Shown here: in pieces, positions 45,928 to 57,256 of the stretch
How the letters are laid out: each line of letters starts with the position of its first letter
Position numbering within the stretch: the first letter of the stretch is position 1
Origin: Cyclaneusma minus
Lineage: Eukaryota; Ascomycota; Leotiomycetes; Marthamycetales; Marthamycetaceae
Length of the DNA stretch: 64,000 nt
Reading direction: 5' to 3'
Assembly (NCBI GenBank): GCA_037179335.1
Contig: JAKZHN010000046.1
Location: 62,001-126,000 of the forward strand
The notes under the pieces: model-generated
Database searches by the model: none
Seen by the model: the letters and a program-made list of their open reading frames with translations, nothing else
Told to the model about the DNA's origin: nothing
Translations under genes and position numbers: made by a program

Positions 45928-47643
45928 ATGGTCCCCCCTCTCGATGTAAGGCTATTTCGCCGAAGCCTACCTCTCAGCCAGCGCCTTTGTCGTCATTCCG
46001 GTCTCCCAATCCCAGTCTCGCCGCTCTTTTCTTTCCGCCAAGCAGTAGATGTACTGCCCCGTCAAACACGCTCCGCGAGCTCATCCACGCGCTGGAAAAC
46101 ACGACAGGGGAAAGATGTCTTTGCGAGAGAGGCGAAGGTGCAGGGATTGAAGTCGCGGGCTGCCTTTAAGCTTTTGGAGGTGAGGAGGAATTCTTGAGAT
46201 GAAATTTTTGAGATGGATTTGGTGTCACGTGATGAATAATGATATTGGATATTAGATGGATGGGCTGACGCAGAATGTGCAGATGGACGCAAAGTATAAG
46301 CTTTTCAAAAAGGGGCAGACGGTTGTTGATCTGGTAAAGTTATTGTTGTTTGTTTGAATGGGGAGATGGGAGGAATGGAGAGGATGGGAGATGTGGTTCA
46401 GGAGCTGATACTGGCTGATTCAGGGATATGCACCGGGTAGTTGGTCACAAGTAAGTCTCGATCTTCAAGTTCGGTTCAGTCTTCTCTTCAGTGCCCATGT
46501 GCTGTAAATGAGAAGCAATGCTCTTTCTCTCTGTATTCTACACCATACTAACACCCTCCCAGGTCGCTGTCGAGCGCACCAAGCCCAACGGCCGCGTAGT
46601 CGGCATCGACATCATCCCCGCCCAGCCTCCGAAAGGCGTATCCACCATCCAAGGCAACTTCCTCTCCCCCGCCGTCCAAGCCAGCCTAAAAGCCTTCCTC
46701 TCCGACCCCTCCGCCGGCCGCCCCCTAGACGACACCTCCATCATTCCCGACCCCCCACCAAACCCTTTATCCGCCTCCTTACCAACCCCCTCTCCCTCTC
46801 CCACTTCGCAAGAAGCTCCACAATCCACCCCATCCTCAACCCTAGCACCCTCAGACCTCTCCGAACCAGAACGCGCCGAAAACCTCCCCACTCCTCCCAG
46901 TACCGAAAAGGTCGAGAAGACAGCAAAGCCATCGAAGAAAGAGAAGAAGGAGAAGAAGGAGAAGGAAAAGAAGGACAAAGAGGGCCAAGTAGTAGACGTG
47001 GTGCTATCCGACATGTCCGCCCCCTGGGATCAGACTTCTGGCTTTTGGAAAAGATCTCTCAGTGACCCCTATCGCAGGATGATGAACACGTCTGGCATCA
47101 ACTTTAGAGATCATGCTGGCAGCATGGTACGTCTCTCCTTTTCCCCTTCCCATTCCCCACTCCAAATTCCCGCTCCCACCCCCCCTTCTCCAAGTCCATT
47201 TTCTTTTTGCAAGCGGTGACAGACTGATTGATTAATTGATCGGAAAAAATAGGACCTCTGCAACGCAGCCCTCCACTTCTCCTTCGACACCCTCCGCACC
47301 GGCGGTCATTTCATCGCCAAATTCTACCAAGGATCCGAAGACAAAGCGCTCGAACTACGCCTGAAAAAACTCTTTGCTGTCGTTCATCGCGAAAAGCCCG
47401 AGTCTTCGAGAAGTGTAAGAAAAGGTCTTCCCTTCAGACTCTTCTGCTTTCGACTTCAGGGAGAAAGTTCTTATCTTTAAAAGTTTCAGTTTGCGTTAGT
47501 TTGCTTGCCTCTGAGAGAAATCGGGGGTTTTTGTGCAACCAGGTGGAGCTGACATGGAGATCTAGGAGAGCAAAGAAGCGTATTTTGTGGCGCTGAGGAG
47601 GAAGGCGGGGGTTAAGAGGGAGGATGTGTTTGGTGCTGAATGA
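45928..47643 (+). CDS. MRM2: Mitochondrial rRNA 2'-O-ribose methyltransferase (FtsJ/RrmJ family)
   Basis: Six exons (45928-46179, 46283-46333, 46424-46450, 46563-47126, 47253-47414, 47566-47643) give 377 residues. The start is the ATG at 45928; an upstream in-frame TTG is ignored. A basic presequence with LFRRSLPLSQRL suits mitochondrial import. The K-D-K-E catalytic set is visible: K in GLKSRAAFKLLE, D in VVLSDMSAPWD, K in GGHFIAKFYQG and E in ESKEAYFVALRR. The SAM site reads VVDLGYAPGSWSQVAVE, assembled from three exons, one of them only 27 nt. An insertion of about 100 residues rich in P/S/T and then KEKK repeats separates the SAM site from SDMSAP. The enzyme methylates a uridine in the large mitochondrial rRNA. 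Confidence 0.92.
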
Positions 47644-48188
47644 TTGGCAGTGCAGGGGCGAGATTTGTACATTACGGGGTGATCTGTACACTATTTGGAC
47701 TGTAGATATATCACTGGGAAGGAGAATCCAGGCTTCATGGAGGACACTACTTGTATATGCATATAATAAATATCCAATCATGTGTGCAGTAACGCCACAG
47801 CTGAGATCAAGGAACACTTGCATTTCCAGGCCAGCGGCGTCTTGCAGTTCGATCTCCTCTAGCCTTGTATCCCAGCCTCCATGTCAACGAGGAAGTGGGT
47901 TATTAGATTGCGAGAGGTTTCAATGGTACTTGGAGCACAGGGGAGATGTATATCACAGCTTGTAGCATCAAATTGGGACGGAGATTTGATGCATCATCAT
48001 GAACCATTTGCTTTTGAGAAGTGTGCGCTGAGCTGCCTGTGTGAATATCACCTGGTATCTTCGCCATTAAAAGATGGCTGCGTTGTAACAGGCAAATTTG
48101 CCCGATAAAAGACCCATCAAGTCCTGCAACCAACGCTCCGTACAGCATAAGCTCCGCAACACCGCCCACGGTATCATTGTTGAGACAT
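47644..48188. other. Intergenic, convergent 3' flanks
   Basis: 3' flanks of MRM2 and eL18. No separate feature. Confidence 0.6.
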
Positions 48189-49017
48189 CTAAACCTTGAA
48201 ACCACGCGACCTGCGGCGACCACGTGCCTTCTCGAACTTGCGACCCTTGGACTCGACGTAAGGCTTCTGTAAGATTGTAAGTATATATTCCAATATATCA
48301 CCATTTTTCGAGCGACACGCTCATCACGCACCTTGTGGCTGTGGGGTCCGAAACCGAAGTGCTTGACGGCCTCACGGGCGTTCTTGGGTCCTCTCAGGAG
48401 CAGAGTGTTGGCACCGGTAGGAGCACGGAGAGCAAGCTGGTCGAGAGTCAAGGTCTCACCACCGGCAGCCAGGATGCGGGCACGGGCAGTGGCGGTGAAT
48501 CGGAGAGCCGCGATGCGGAGCTTGGGGACGGTCAAGAGACGGTTGTCGTCGGTGACGGTGCCGACAATGACAACGGTGGGGTCGTTCTTCTTGTCCTTGG
48601 TGTTGGCCACAATGCGGGACAGGGAGACGGGAGGGCGGTTGATGCGCGACATAAACAGGCGGCGGAGGACAACCTTGTTGAAGGACGACTCGGTCTTGCC
48701 TGGATTTGCGCATTAGCCTCCGAGGATTTTCGACATCAAGGCGCGCGCATTGAAGGGCAGGAATTGAGACTTACGGGCCAAGAAGCGGTACAGCTTCACC
48801 AAGAGCTTAACGTAGACGTTGTCGCTCTTGGGAGCCTTGCGGTGAGTGCTTCGCACATGGTGCGCGTCCAGATCGATACCTAAGAGCAGCGGAACCCATG
48901 GTCAGCCAAATTCGATGTATGCTCTTTGCAACCAGCAGGTCAAGGACCGCGCTGGAGCTACGCAGAGACTCAAGGTCTCCACTTGCACACAGAGGCTTCG
49001 ATGGGTAACTTACCCAT
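48189..49017 (-). CDS. RPL18: 60S ribosomal protein eL18
   Basis: Exons 49017-49014, 48879-48775, 48699-48332 and 48266-48189 give 184 residues, the family length. The first coding exon is just four bases (ATGG). The protein reads MGIDLDAHHVRSTHRK, YVKLLVKLYRFLARKTES, LTVPKLRIAALRFTATARAR, and ends KPYVESKGRKFEKARGRR then RSRGFKV, essentially eukaryotic L18. Codon use is strongly biased, as for a highly expressed gene, which also explains the clean open frame on the opposite strand (48335-48883). The intron after the start codon is 134 nt, a common arrangement for fungal ribosomal protein genes. Confidence 0.97.
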
Positions 49018-49941
49018 TGCGGCGGTTGGGCGGATTGATCGGTGGTTGTCGAGGTCGGAGTTGGCGTTGCGATGTTCTCACGATGGGAAGGTTGAAAGTT
49101 TTGGAGGAAATGTGCGAGTGGGCCTAAGCGAGTTGTGGCCTGGGGAGCTGCATGGCTGCCTGAGAAGTCAACAAAGTGGGTCTGTGCACGCGACTGTCAG
49201 AGCGCGAGTTACCGAGTTTATTTTCAAGAATAATTTTTCTGGTGAGCAAGTAAAACCTAATATTGTTATAATCACTTGATCAGAGACTTCAAGGGCGAAA
49301 AACAGAGTGCAACTCCAGGGCAGTCATGGTTTTCGAGGAAAGGCTGGGGTTCAGAGTCATCTGAGGAACAGCCCGCCCCTTTCGAGGTTGAGGATCAACG
49401 TATGTCTTTATCTTGACCTGACTAGATTCAACTGAAACATGCTCCTACTGCTCTAGCTGTAGTTGCCAATATGACGAAGCACAGAATGCAGCAGAGTATT
49501 CATTGACAATACCAGATACCGCGATTTCGAATTTCAGATCTCATTATGCTCGCTATCTAGCTCGCTGCGCTTTTATCTATCTCTTGAGAGTTGCGGTTGT
49601 CAAAGTGACCACCCCCAGTCCTGTAAACGCGATGCCTCCTCAATGAATGCCGCTCGAACTTCGTCTCTCTGTTTATCGCTCTTGCTGTATGGTATCCCTC
49701 TTTGCCCATGTAGAATCGCAAGCTCCCCCCCTCGCTCAATGATTCAATGAAGCCGACCCCCGAAATGCGAAAAGTCATTGTACAGCAATATACAACACAA
49801 GCCTTCTATCCAGCCTCAGCTGTGACCGAAATGCTGCCTCCCTGCCAAATATATGGCGAAATCTGGGCCTGAAAAGGCTAGTCGAGTGGGTATCAGTGGC
49901 GCAAGCTGTAGTGCCGCGCATTTTGTCTAAGAGGTAGACCC
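49018..49941. other. Intergenic
   Basis: Promoter of eL18 and 3' flank of the carrier gene. No gene supported. Confidence 0.6.
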
Positions 49942-51200
49942 TCAAATGACATGCTCCGTCTCGATCGGAGCTCTTAAGGACATAAGGAAATCTTTCGTCA
50001 TCTCGTAGCTGAGCCAGCTTGTGGCCATGCTGGGCGCGACCTTGAGCAAGTTGGGGACAATGCCCTTGTACATGCCCTTGATACCTTCTTGCGAAACGAT
50101 GACTCTCACTGCGTCGAAGATGGATTTGTATTTGTAACCCAGACCTTGCATGGTATTGATCTGGAATCGGCGGCGGAGTAGGTCACTAATACAGTTAGTA
50201 TGCAACTTCGGAAGAGTAGGCCCGGCAAGAGAAACTTACAAGGGGTATGTGCAGGTCTGGGCAAGGGCACCTGAGATGGCACCTGCGGCAAGTTTGCCTC
50301 CGGCATTGGGGTTCTCCTTGCCTTCTGGTGTGAAGTATTGGCGCACCAGTTCGTAGATCATGAAGTTCAAGCCGACCTAGGCATCTTTGTCAGCACCCTT
50401 TGTTCGTCGCAAACACTCTGTATAGGATATGTATGGGTACTCACATATGGAGCAACACCAGCCACAGTCGGAATGATACCACGGTACAGCGCATGTATGC
50501 CACCCTCGGTCTTGTACATGGCTGCCATAGTCTCCCACATGCCCGGAAGTTTGGCTTTGACAGAGGGGTCAATGGCGGCGAAGGACGCAGACTGTATGGA
50601 GAGTCTGGTGCGGACGATGTCGAGGGGGTAGGTCGCAAAGACGGATGTGATTCCAGCTATTCCTCCACAAATAAGTCGGTTGAAATTTGACATGTCACCA
50701 CTACCCGGAGTGTCTTCAAAGAACTATGACCCAGTCAGTTCAGCCATAACAGATTCCAGGAGCTTGTGTGCTTACCCTCTTGTAGAAGTTGTAGCTGCCA
50801 AACTGCACCGCTGAATACGGGACAATGCGAATGCAGTTTGTGCCGTTTCCTCGCATGAATCCGCGCCAGCCCTCTTCCTTCCACATCTTGATCAGGGCCT
50901 TGTGGATAGAGAGTTTGTATTCTTCGCGGCCGACACTCTGGATCTGGAAGAGAATCTTCAACCTTTCCAATGGCGACACGACCGTTCTCGACACGGCACC
51001 AGCAACTCCACCAGCGCAAAAGGAAGATACGACAGGCTGTGATATGATCTCGCGGGCCTTAAAGAATCGTGGGGGTACATCCTGCGGGACGAGCGCACTA
51101 GGCTTTGACTATGTAGCAGGTCAGCAACCATATCTCGGAGAAGACATTGAGGAAACAGCGCAACGGAAGGGCAGAAGCAATTGGGACATACTTGCGCCAT
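49942..51200 (-). CDS. Mitochondrial carrier family protein (YPR011C-like)
   Basis: Five exons (51200-51192, 51108-50776, 50723-50445, 50376-50240, 50185-49942) give 333 residues. The first coding exon is nine bases. Three carrier repeats each show the P-x-[DE]-x-x-[KR] signature: SPLERLK, YPLDIVRTR and, across the last intron, YPFDLLRRRF. FCAGGVAGAVSRTVVSPLER and RGNGTNCIRIVPYSAVQF are close to yeast Ypr011c, a transporter of adenosine 5'-phosphosulfate and PAPS in the inner mitochondrial membrane, and to the related CoA/adenine-nucleotide carriers. The exact substrate is inferred. The protein ends APIETEHVI. Confidence 0.92.
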
Positions 51201-52149
51201 GGCTGCTACTATGCGACACGCAACTCTGGCTCTCTTGACCGAACTCCCAGCTGGCAGACTGTCCTGAGCTGCGGCTCATGCGACGGTCGAGGAGGCAGCT
51301 ACCCCACCGCCTGCCGGGGTTCAACGAGCACTCGGCGTAGTCTGGCGTACGGAACTGAAGAGCGCAGTGGAGAGACTTGTGATGCGCGATGTGCGGCGGG
51401 CGAAGGTTGACAATTTGGCTGGTTGCGCAGTGCTCTGGATCACGAAGGAAGTTTGGTAACGCGGGTAGTGCACTTTCGGGGAGGAACCAGTTGATGGTCC
51501 ATTCAGAAAGTTGCAAGGCGCCGGAGTGTGGTAGCCGAGGGTCGCGCGAATGTGATATTATTTGCGCTGCTGAGGATTTCTGGCGGAATAGGAGTGATAT
51601 TCACCGAGGCGGGAGGGTTCGTTGCAATGCTGATCCCGCTCTGAGAATAGAATTCATTGAACCGCCTCTGATTGGTCCCAGCATAATTCTACCGCTGCTT
51701 AAGTCATATTGCCAGGCTAAAATATCAACCGGCCACTCTCGAGCGGTATTATTTGAGGTCCACAAACGAGTTTCCTGTTAAATATAATTGATTATGATTA
51801 ATCAGAAACTCCGCTTTGCTATAAATTGCTATTAAAAATGGTCAGCAGTCGCTATATTTAATCGTATTTACGTATTCGAAACTAGAAAAATAATTTAGCC
51901 ACTAATTATTGGTCCGTGCAGCCGCTACATGGGCGGAGCAAACGCCGCTTATTGCCGGAAAGAGCTAGCGAGCACGTGAACGGCTCGCAGCATCTAATTT
52001 TGACCTCTAACGACTGCACTCTGTTACTATCCTCGTCGACACCAATAGTTGTGCGCCTTCCAGTTGCAACTCCAGCAAACCCGCGTCGCCCTCGAGACAA
52101 GCTCCCCCACAGTCAATTCCGCAGACACAAGCAACAACTCTCTGCAACC
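51201..52149. other. Intergenic, divergent promoters, with AT-rich block
   Basis: The block 51780-51905 is markedly AT-rich (ttaatcagaaac, ctataaattgctattaaaa) between two GC-rich flanks and looks like a small degraded insertion or a nucleosome-poor promoter. No gene supported. Confidence 0.55.
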
Positions 52150-53314
52150 ATGTCCCGTGGCGGTGGCACCACCCTCTACGTGACTGGCTTCGGCCACGGC
52201 ACCCGCGCTCGAGACCTAGCCTACGAATTCGAACGGTATGTCAGCCCGAATACGTCGATATCGCGATGAGCATAGCTCGAGTCCGATGCTGCTCTCCTCC
52301 TCGTCCTCCCTCCTACCCGCGCACTCGACTTGACCTGTCCTGCCCTGCCAACCACGCGTCGTCGTCGTCCCATCCCCAGCCTCTTCGATCGAGCGGTCGC
52401 GTCGACAAGACCCGTGTGTCTGTCCCCTCGAATATCTTTGTCTCGCACAAGAATGGCGCCGAATAGCGGTGACTTCGAGGCACAACATCTTCAATATCTT
52501 TACCCTTTCCTTTCGATCCGAATCCCCGCCGCGCATCTGGTCCAGTCAGACTAACATCCGCTTCACAGCTATGGTCGTCTCGTCCGCTGTGACATTCCTG
52601 CTCCCCGCAGTGCTCAGAGCCGCCTGTGAGTAGCATCAGATATCCTCTCAGTGCGCAACTCAATTTCGTTGACACATAAGCAGGTTCGCCTTTGTTGAGT
52701 ATGAGAGTCGCCGCGATGCAGACGATGCCTACCACGAGATGCACAACAAGCGCATTGGCAGAGATGATCTTCTGAAGATCGAGGTAAGCTGCTTCCCAAA
52801 GCTCAACCATTCTTTCAGAGATCTAACACCTGAACAGTGGGCTCGTACTCCTCCTTCGGCTTCATGGCGCTTTGACACTGGTCGTGACCGCGAGCGTGCT
52901 CCTCCCGGCCGTCGCTCATCCCCACGTCGTGGTGGTCGTACTCCCTCGCCCCGCCCTCGTGGTGGCCGTGGCGGTGACTACTCTCCTCGCAAAGATGACC
53001 GACGTGACCGCGACTACGACCGCCGCGATCGTCCCGACCGTTCTCGCAGTCCTGATGACAGGTTCGACGCCCCCGTTCACCCCCAGATGCAAAGGCTCAG
53101 GCTCACATCTATGCCCAGGGATCGCGAGATGAAGGATGCCCGCGACGACCGCGACGACACCCGCGAGAACGGCACCAACGGCGACGACCGCAAAGGTGAA
53201 GACTACTATGAAGCGTACTGAACTGCCCCAACCAACAAGCTAATTCCTGGCATCACCGCAGCCCCCATCGACTCTCCCCCGCCAGCACATGACGAGCTCG
53301 ACACTGCCGAGTAA
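52150..53314 (+). CDS. SR-type RNA-binding protein (one RRM plus RS/RG-rich tail)
   Basis: Exons 52150-52235, 52569-52625, 52684-52783, 52838-53195 and 53262-53314 give 217 residues. The RRM has RNP2 TLYVTGFG and RNP1 LFAFVEYES, then DDAYHEMHNKRIG. The tail is rich in R/D/S/G (RRGGRTPSPRPRGGRGGDYS), as in fungal SR splicing factors. Two 3' ends are possible. Removing 53196-53261 (branch gctaat, acceptor ccgcag) gives ...DDRKAPIDSPPPAHDELDTAE. Retaining it stops at 53221 with KGEDYYEAY. I prefer the spliced form, because the last exon is clean coding sequence ending just before TAA. A 57-nt stretch (about 53061-53117, GTTCGA...CCCAG, in frame) may also be spliced out. Intron 1 is 333 nt. Confidence 0.85.
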
Positions 53315-54143
53315 ATAGGGTTCCAAATCTTCTTCGATGGTGATGGATTCTGGGAGCACACGTTCACACAAAAGTTTGGCAAATTTCCCCTTCACTGTTG
53401 ACTGACTCTGAGCGCGTTCTCTATGCTGCAAAACTGCCTCGACTTTTCTAGATCTGCTTCTCGGCGAACGCTTCTTCGATTTCCGATCACGATCGTGGTG
53501 GGGCGCCGCATGGGCTCCTCTGATGGGTAATGGGGGTTGGCAAAAACTACTACAGTCAGTCTCGCATGGTATCTTCCCCTCAAGCGCTGTAATTGTATCG
53601 AACGAACAGTCATAATTCTCTTTCGGTATTGAAAGTTGAGGAACAAATCGGAGCTTTACAACATCCTTCCCCTTTGCTTTTGTGTTGAGTTTCAGTGAAT
53701 GGTGATTTCCAAATGCAAGTGATCGATCAGATCTCCTCAAGTGATAGAAAACAAATTATGCATACCGTGGAAGCGAAGTTCTCTGCAGAACACGACGAAG
53801 ACCTCAGCCACGAGCCACAGCAGGTCTCACTCTCAGCCCGCAGGCACATCATCAGTGTTATACAAGTGGAAAGTTTCTTTGAATTCATAGCTTTTGTTCT
53901 GCTCTTATTTGGGCTTGCAGTTTTCGACAAAGCCGAAAAAAGGTGTCTGGGTTCCTCCACAACAAGCCTTAGGCCTCGATCGTCCCATAATGGAAAAGGG
54001 GGTGAAAACGAAATAGCCCCTGGGACTACGAAAGAAGCTATTTCACCCGGCCAACCTCGGCACCTCCCAGCCCCTAAAGTTAACGCCTTTCAGGGGCTTT
54101 CCCCTAAGACCCTCGTCTCCCCCCCAACCGACTGATTGCACGC
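53315..54143. other. Intergenic, convergent 3' flanks
   Basis: A minus-strand open frame (53240-53740) with an RDRKSKKRSPRSRSRK stretch overlaps the last exon of the SR gene. It has no domain and is not called. Nothing else is supported. Confidence 0.5.
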
Positions 54144-56341
54144 TCACTGCCCCATCTTCTCAGCAGTAGCCATCAACGAGCCTAATCCCTCACGTTAGCA
54201 TATTCCCTTTTCATTCACACATTTCTGCAAGACCGGATGGATCAAAACTCACCAATAAACGTAGTCACCAAGCGACTCCGCACCTGACAAATATCCTCCG
54301 GCACCAACCAGATCGTCGCCCCCATCTTTCTCGCAATACTAATGCTCAACTTCGCATTCAAGTACGCATCATCATCCGTCCTGCCATCCGTCACCAAATC
54401 ATAATCCACATAGCTGCTCTTCATGCCATTCAGCACATCCAGCAAGAAAATGCCCGTGCCAATACTGCTATCCTTGAACGATCGGATCGAAGACGTCTTG
54501 CCGCCCTTGCGCGACATCTCGTTTGCCCACTTGACCATCTCCGCATCGCTGATTTCGCGCTTACCGAGGCGCTGTGCGAGCGCGGAGAGCGTTTCGGAAA
54601 TGTCTTTGCGCATCAGCTGCCACACGAGTCCAAGGGTGAGCGTGCGTTGGCCGTCCGTGATGTCAGCGCCTTGGACGCCGACGAGCGAGAAGCGGTTTTG
54701 CTTGCCGAGCTCGATGGCATAGTTGGTGTTCTCGACGGCCTTGAAGCGCGACATTTCGCCGCCGTGAGCAGGTCGCTGGTTCACATGGCGCCAGTTCACT
54801 GAGCCCTTGATGACTTTGTCGTAAGCTTGCAGCAGGATGGTGCCGTCGCCGAGATCGTCGAAGAGCGAGTTGACGGCGGGTTGCACGTCCAGGCTGTTGA
54901 GCCAGAGGGTGAAGACGCGGGCTTCGCGCTCGCCTTCGGCGTCGAAGTCGTCGACGACGAGCTTTTCTTCTTCGGTAATGGGGTCGAGGGCGGGGTGGGT
55001 GTTGAAGAGGTTAGCGACGAAGGCGAGGTTGAGCTTGGGGTTGCCGGCGACGAGGGAGGTGGGGGTGAGGAATTTGCGGCAGTTGAGCTTGTCGGCGTTT
55101 TGGAGGACTTCTTCGGCTCGTTGGAGCACATCGCGGGTTTGGAGGGGGCTTCTGTCGCAAGTTTCAGGGGCAATCTGGGCAAGTAGAACGGCGTAGTTCT
55201 CGGCATCTTTGACATCGCTCGAGAAGTTGGCGACCCTAACTTTAGTTAGCGTCGGAAAACTCATCGTCACTATATAATACTATGCACTCAACTTACCTTC
55301 TTGGCCAGTTGGCAGCCTTCAGATGGTAGTTGACCCATCTCAGGAGAATTTGCTCTGGTGGCAGTCTCAAAAACTGCTCCAAGGTCTCATCCTCTTCGAG
55401 TAGGCGGTAAAGCTCGGGGTGAAGCCTGATATCAATCTTACCCAGCAGACCTCTGCGGATAATCTGCCAAATCAGGCCTAGAATTAAATGCTCGCGGACC
55501 TCGATTATGTCACCACTTCCAATGTTCACCACCGAGCAGCCAATACCCTTAGCCGATTCAATGACAATATTGTTATTCTCGGTCATGTGGAAGGCGTTCA
55601 GAGTCTTAATCTTCTTTCCCGGACGGTTCAGAACACGCTCATCGATCGTATCGGGCACGCTGTCGTTGATCAATTTTGCAAGCATAAGACCGTCTTTGCA
55701 ATCATCGAACATCTCGAACGTATCGGTTGGGAACGGCAGTCGCGATCCAATGTCCGGATCACCCGCGAGAACAGCGTTTATGTGTCTGGTGAACTCGGTT
55801 CGCTCGTCCTCGTTGATCGTGTGTGTCACGTTGGCCGAAGAACCCTGGACTTGGATACGTCCGCCGCCAATACTGCCTTTGGATGCATGGCCAGGGGTTG
55901 GCTTCGCGCCGGGAGTGGGTTTGGTAGGACCCGTAGCCATGCGCTGTTGCGTTGGCGACGACTCTCGGAGTTTTGCAACTAGCTACGGTAAAGTCAGGTT
56001 TTGCTCACTCGATTGCAGTTGCGCCTGGGTTATAAAAGGACTTACTCCGACGTAGTCATCCAGCTCCACGCGCCTGGACGAGTCCAAATCTACCTCCTTC
56101 AGAGCTTGTCTGACGACATCGTAAGGCTGTCTCTCGCTCTGCTGGGTAGCCTTGATAGCTGTACTCTCGTCCAAGTATCCCTTGTCATCCATATCGAGCT
56201 TTCGGAAAGCATCTTGGAGTTGAAAGATCTCGTCCTGCTGGAACTGGGGATACTTCCTGAGGCGGCCATCTAGTCAGTACAAAGCTATCCGGTAGGTCCA
56301 AAGCTATTGAAAACTCACCTCTGGAGCTTGATCACATTCAT
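54144..56341 (-). CDS. SAC6: Fimbrin (plastin), actin-bundling protein
   Basis: Exons 56341-56319, 56256-56046, 55982-55297, 55235-54253 and 54181-54144 give 646 residues, the fimbrin length. The start MNVIKLQRKYPQFQQDEIFQ leads into an EF-hand-like region (KLDMDDKGYLDESTA). Four calponin-homology domains follow as two actin-binding modules; recognisable blocks are DCKDGLMLAKLINDSVPDTID, EHLILGLIWQIIRRGLL, NSLFDDLGDGTILLQAYD and TLGLVWQLMRKDI. The last exon supplies GSLMATAEKMGQ; without it the protein would end falsely at GEF. Fimbrin cross-links F-actin in endocytic patches and cables. Intron 4 uses a perfect GCTAACGTG branch. Confidence 0.96.
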
Positions 56342-57256
56342 CTTGGCCGGGTCCGGATCAGTCCGGTCGCTTTCTCAATTGAAGGCTGTATGAACAAAGT
56401 TTGTGATATGTTTGTCGCCGGGTGAGGCTGAGGGTCCGGGGTTGGTGTTATGTTGCACTTCAATGAGCTTGATTGCCTGTGGGGCTTGATCTGCGAGTTC
56501 GAATTTCCGGCAATCAGGGGAGAATTCGGTGGCAGATGGTCTCTGCAATAGCAGTAATGGTGGTGTTTTCGGGTGGGTTAAACGTCTGCCTGGTGAGAAT
56601 GAAGCAGCTTTCAAGTTGGCAACGGGGCTACAGCAGGCTGGGGGCGATGGCGGGGTGACTCGTGAGGCGGGCGCAGTCGAGGTAAGCAAGCGAGATTGCG
56701 TGGACGGGAACGCCAGGGAAGCTGCAGCGTGACGATGATGCAGGGAAACACCTCAGATATCCCTACAAACTCCACGAATATACCTCGACATTATTGTTTA
56801 TGCTTGTGACTGGGGAATGACATGCCGTCCTGTCTGCCTGGCTCACTATCTATCATCAGGCCTATATACTATAAACTTGTGGCAATTGAGACAGAAGGAA
56901 GGAACATCCCCCAAGAGTGATAAGTCGGGGGTTCGAATTCCAATTGACCAGTCTTTATGATTTATTGTGGCATAACCCCTAAGAAATCAAAGATAAAAAT
57001 TGCCCGTCAATCAGAAAAATGAGCAACTCGATAGAGACTGCTAAGGAGGCCAAAAGGCGGAGCTACGATTTTCCCGACCCGAAGGGCCGCACAAGTACTA
57101 AGAGTCCCAGCTAGCCTCTTTTTCTCCTCTACCTTTTCTCACGCGAACATCCCAAAGCACGCAAGTTCACAGGCTGGATCCTGCAAATCCTCGTGTCATC
57201 GAGGCCCCAACATCAATCCCTCGGACTCCTTCTCGCCCGAAGCCGAAAGCACCACC
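56342..57256. other. Intergenic, divergent promoters
   Basis: Contains an isolated ggttcgaattcc at about 56933 that resembles part of a tRNA T-arm, but no complete tRNA. No gene supported. Confidence 0.55.

Noticed and set aside
48335..48883. 182-codon + strand open frame
   Set aside because: Antisense to eL18; a product of its biased codon use.
53240..53740. 166-codon minus-strand frame with an RS-like stretch
   Set aside because: Overlaps the final SR exon in antisense, no domain, and no supporting splice or start context.
54242..55270. Fimbrin C-terminus as a separate gene starting MTMSFPTL and ending GEF
   Set aside because: The start lies in intron 3 and the end reads into intron 4. 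Splicing restores VANFSSDV upstream and GSLMATAEKMGQ downstream.
56880..56960. tRNA-like ggttcgaattcc
   Set aside because: B-box match is imperfect and there is no cloverleaf around it.
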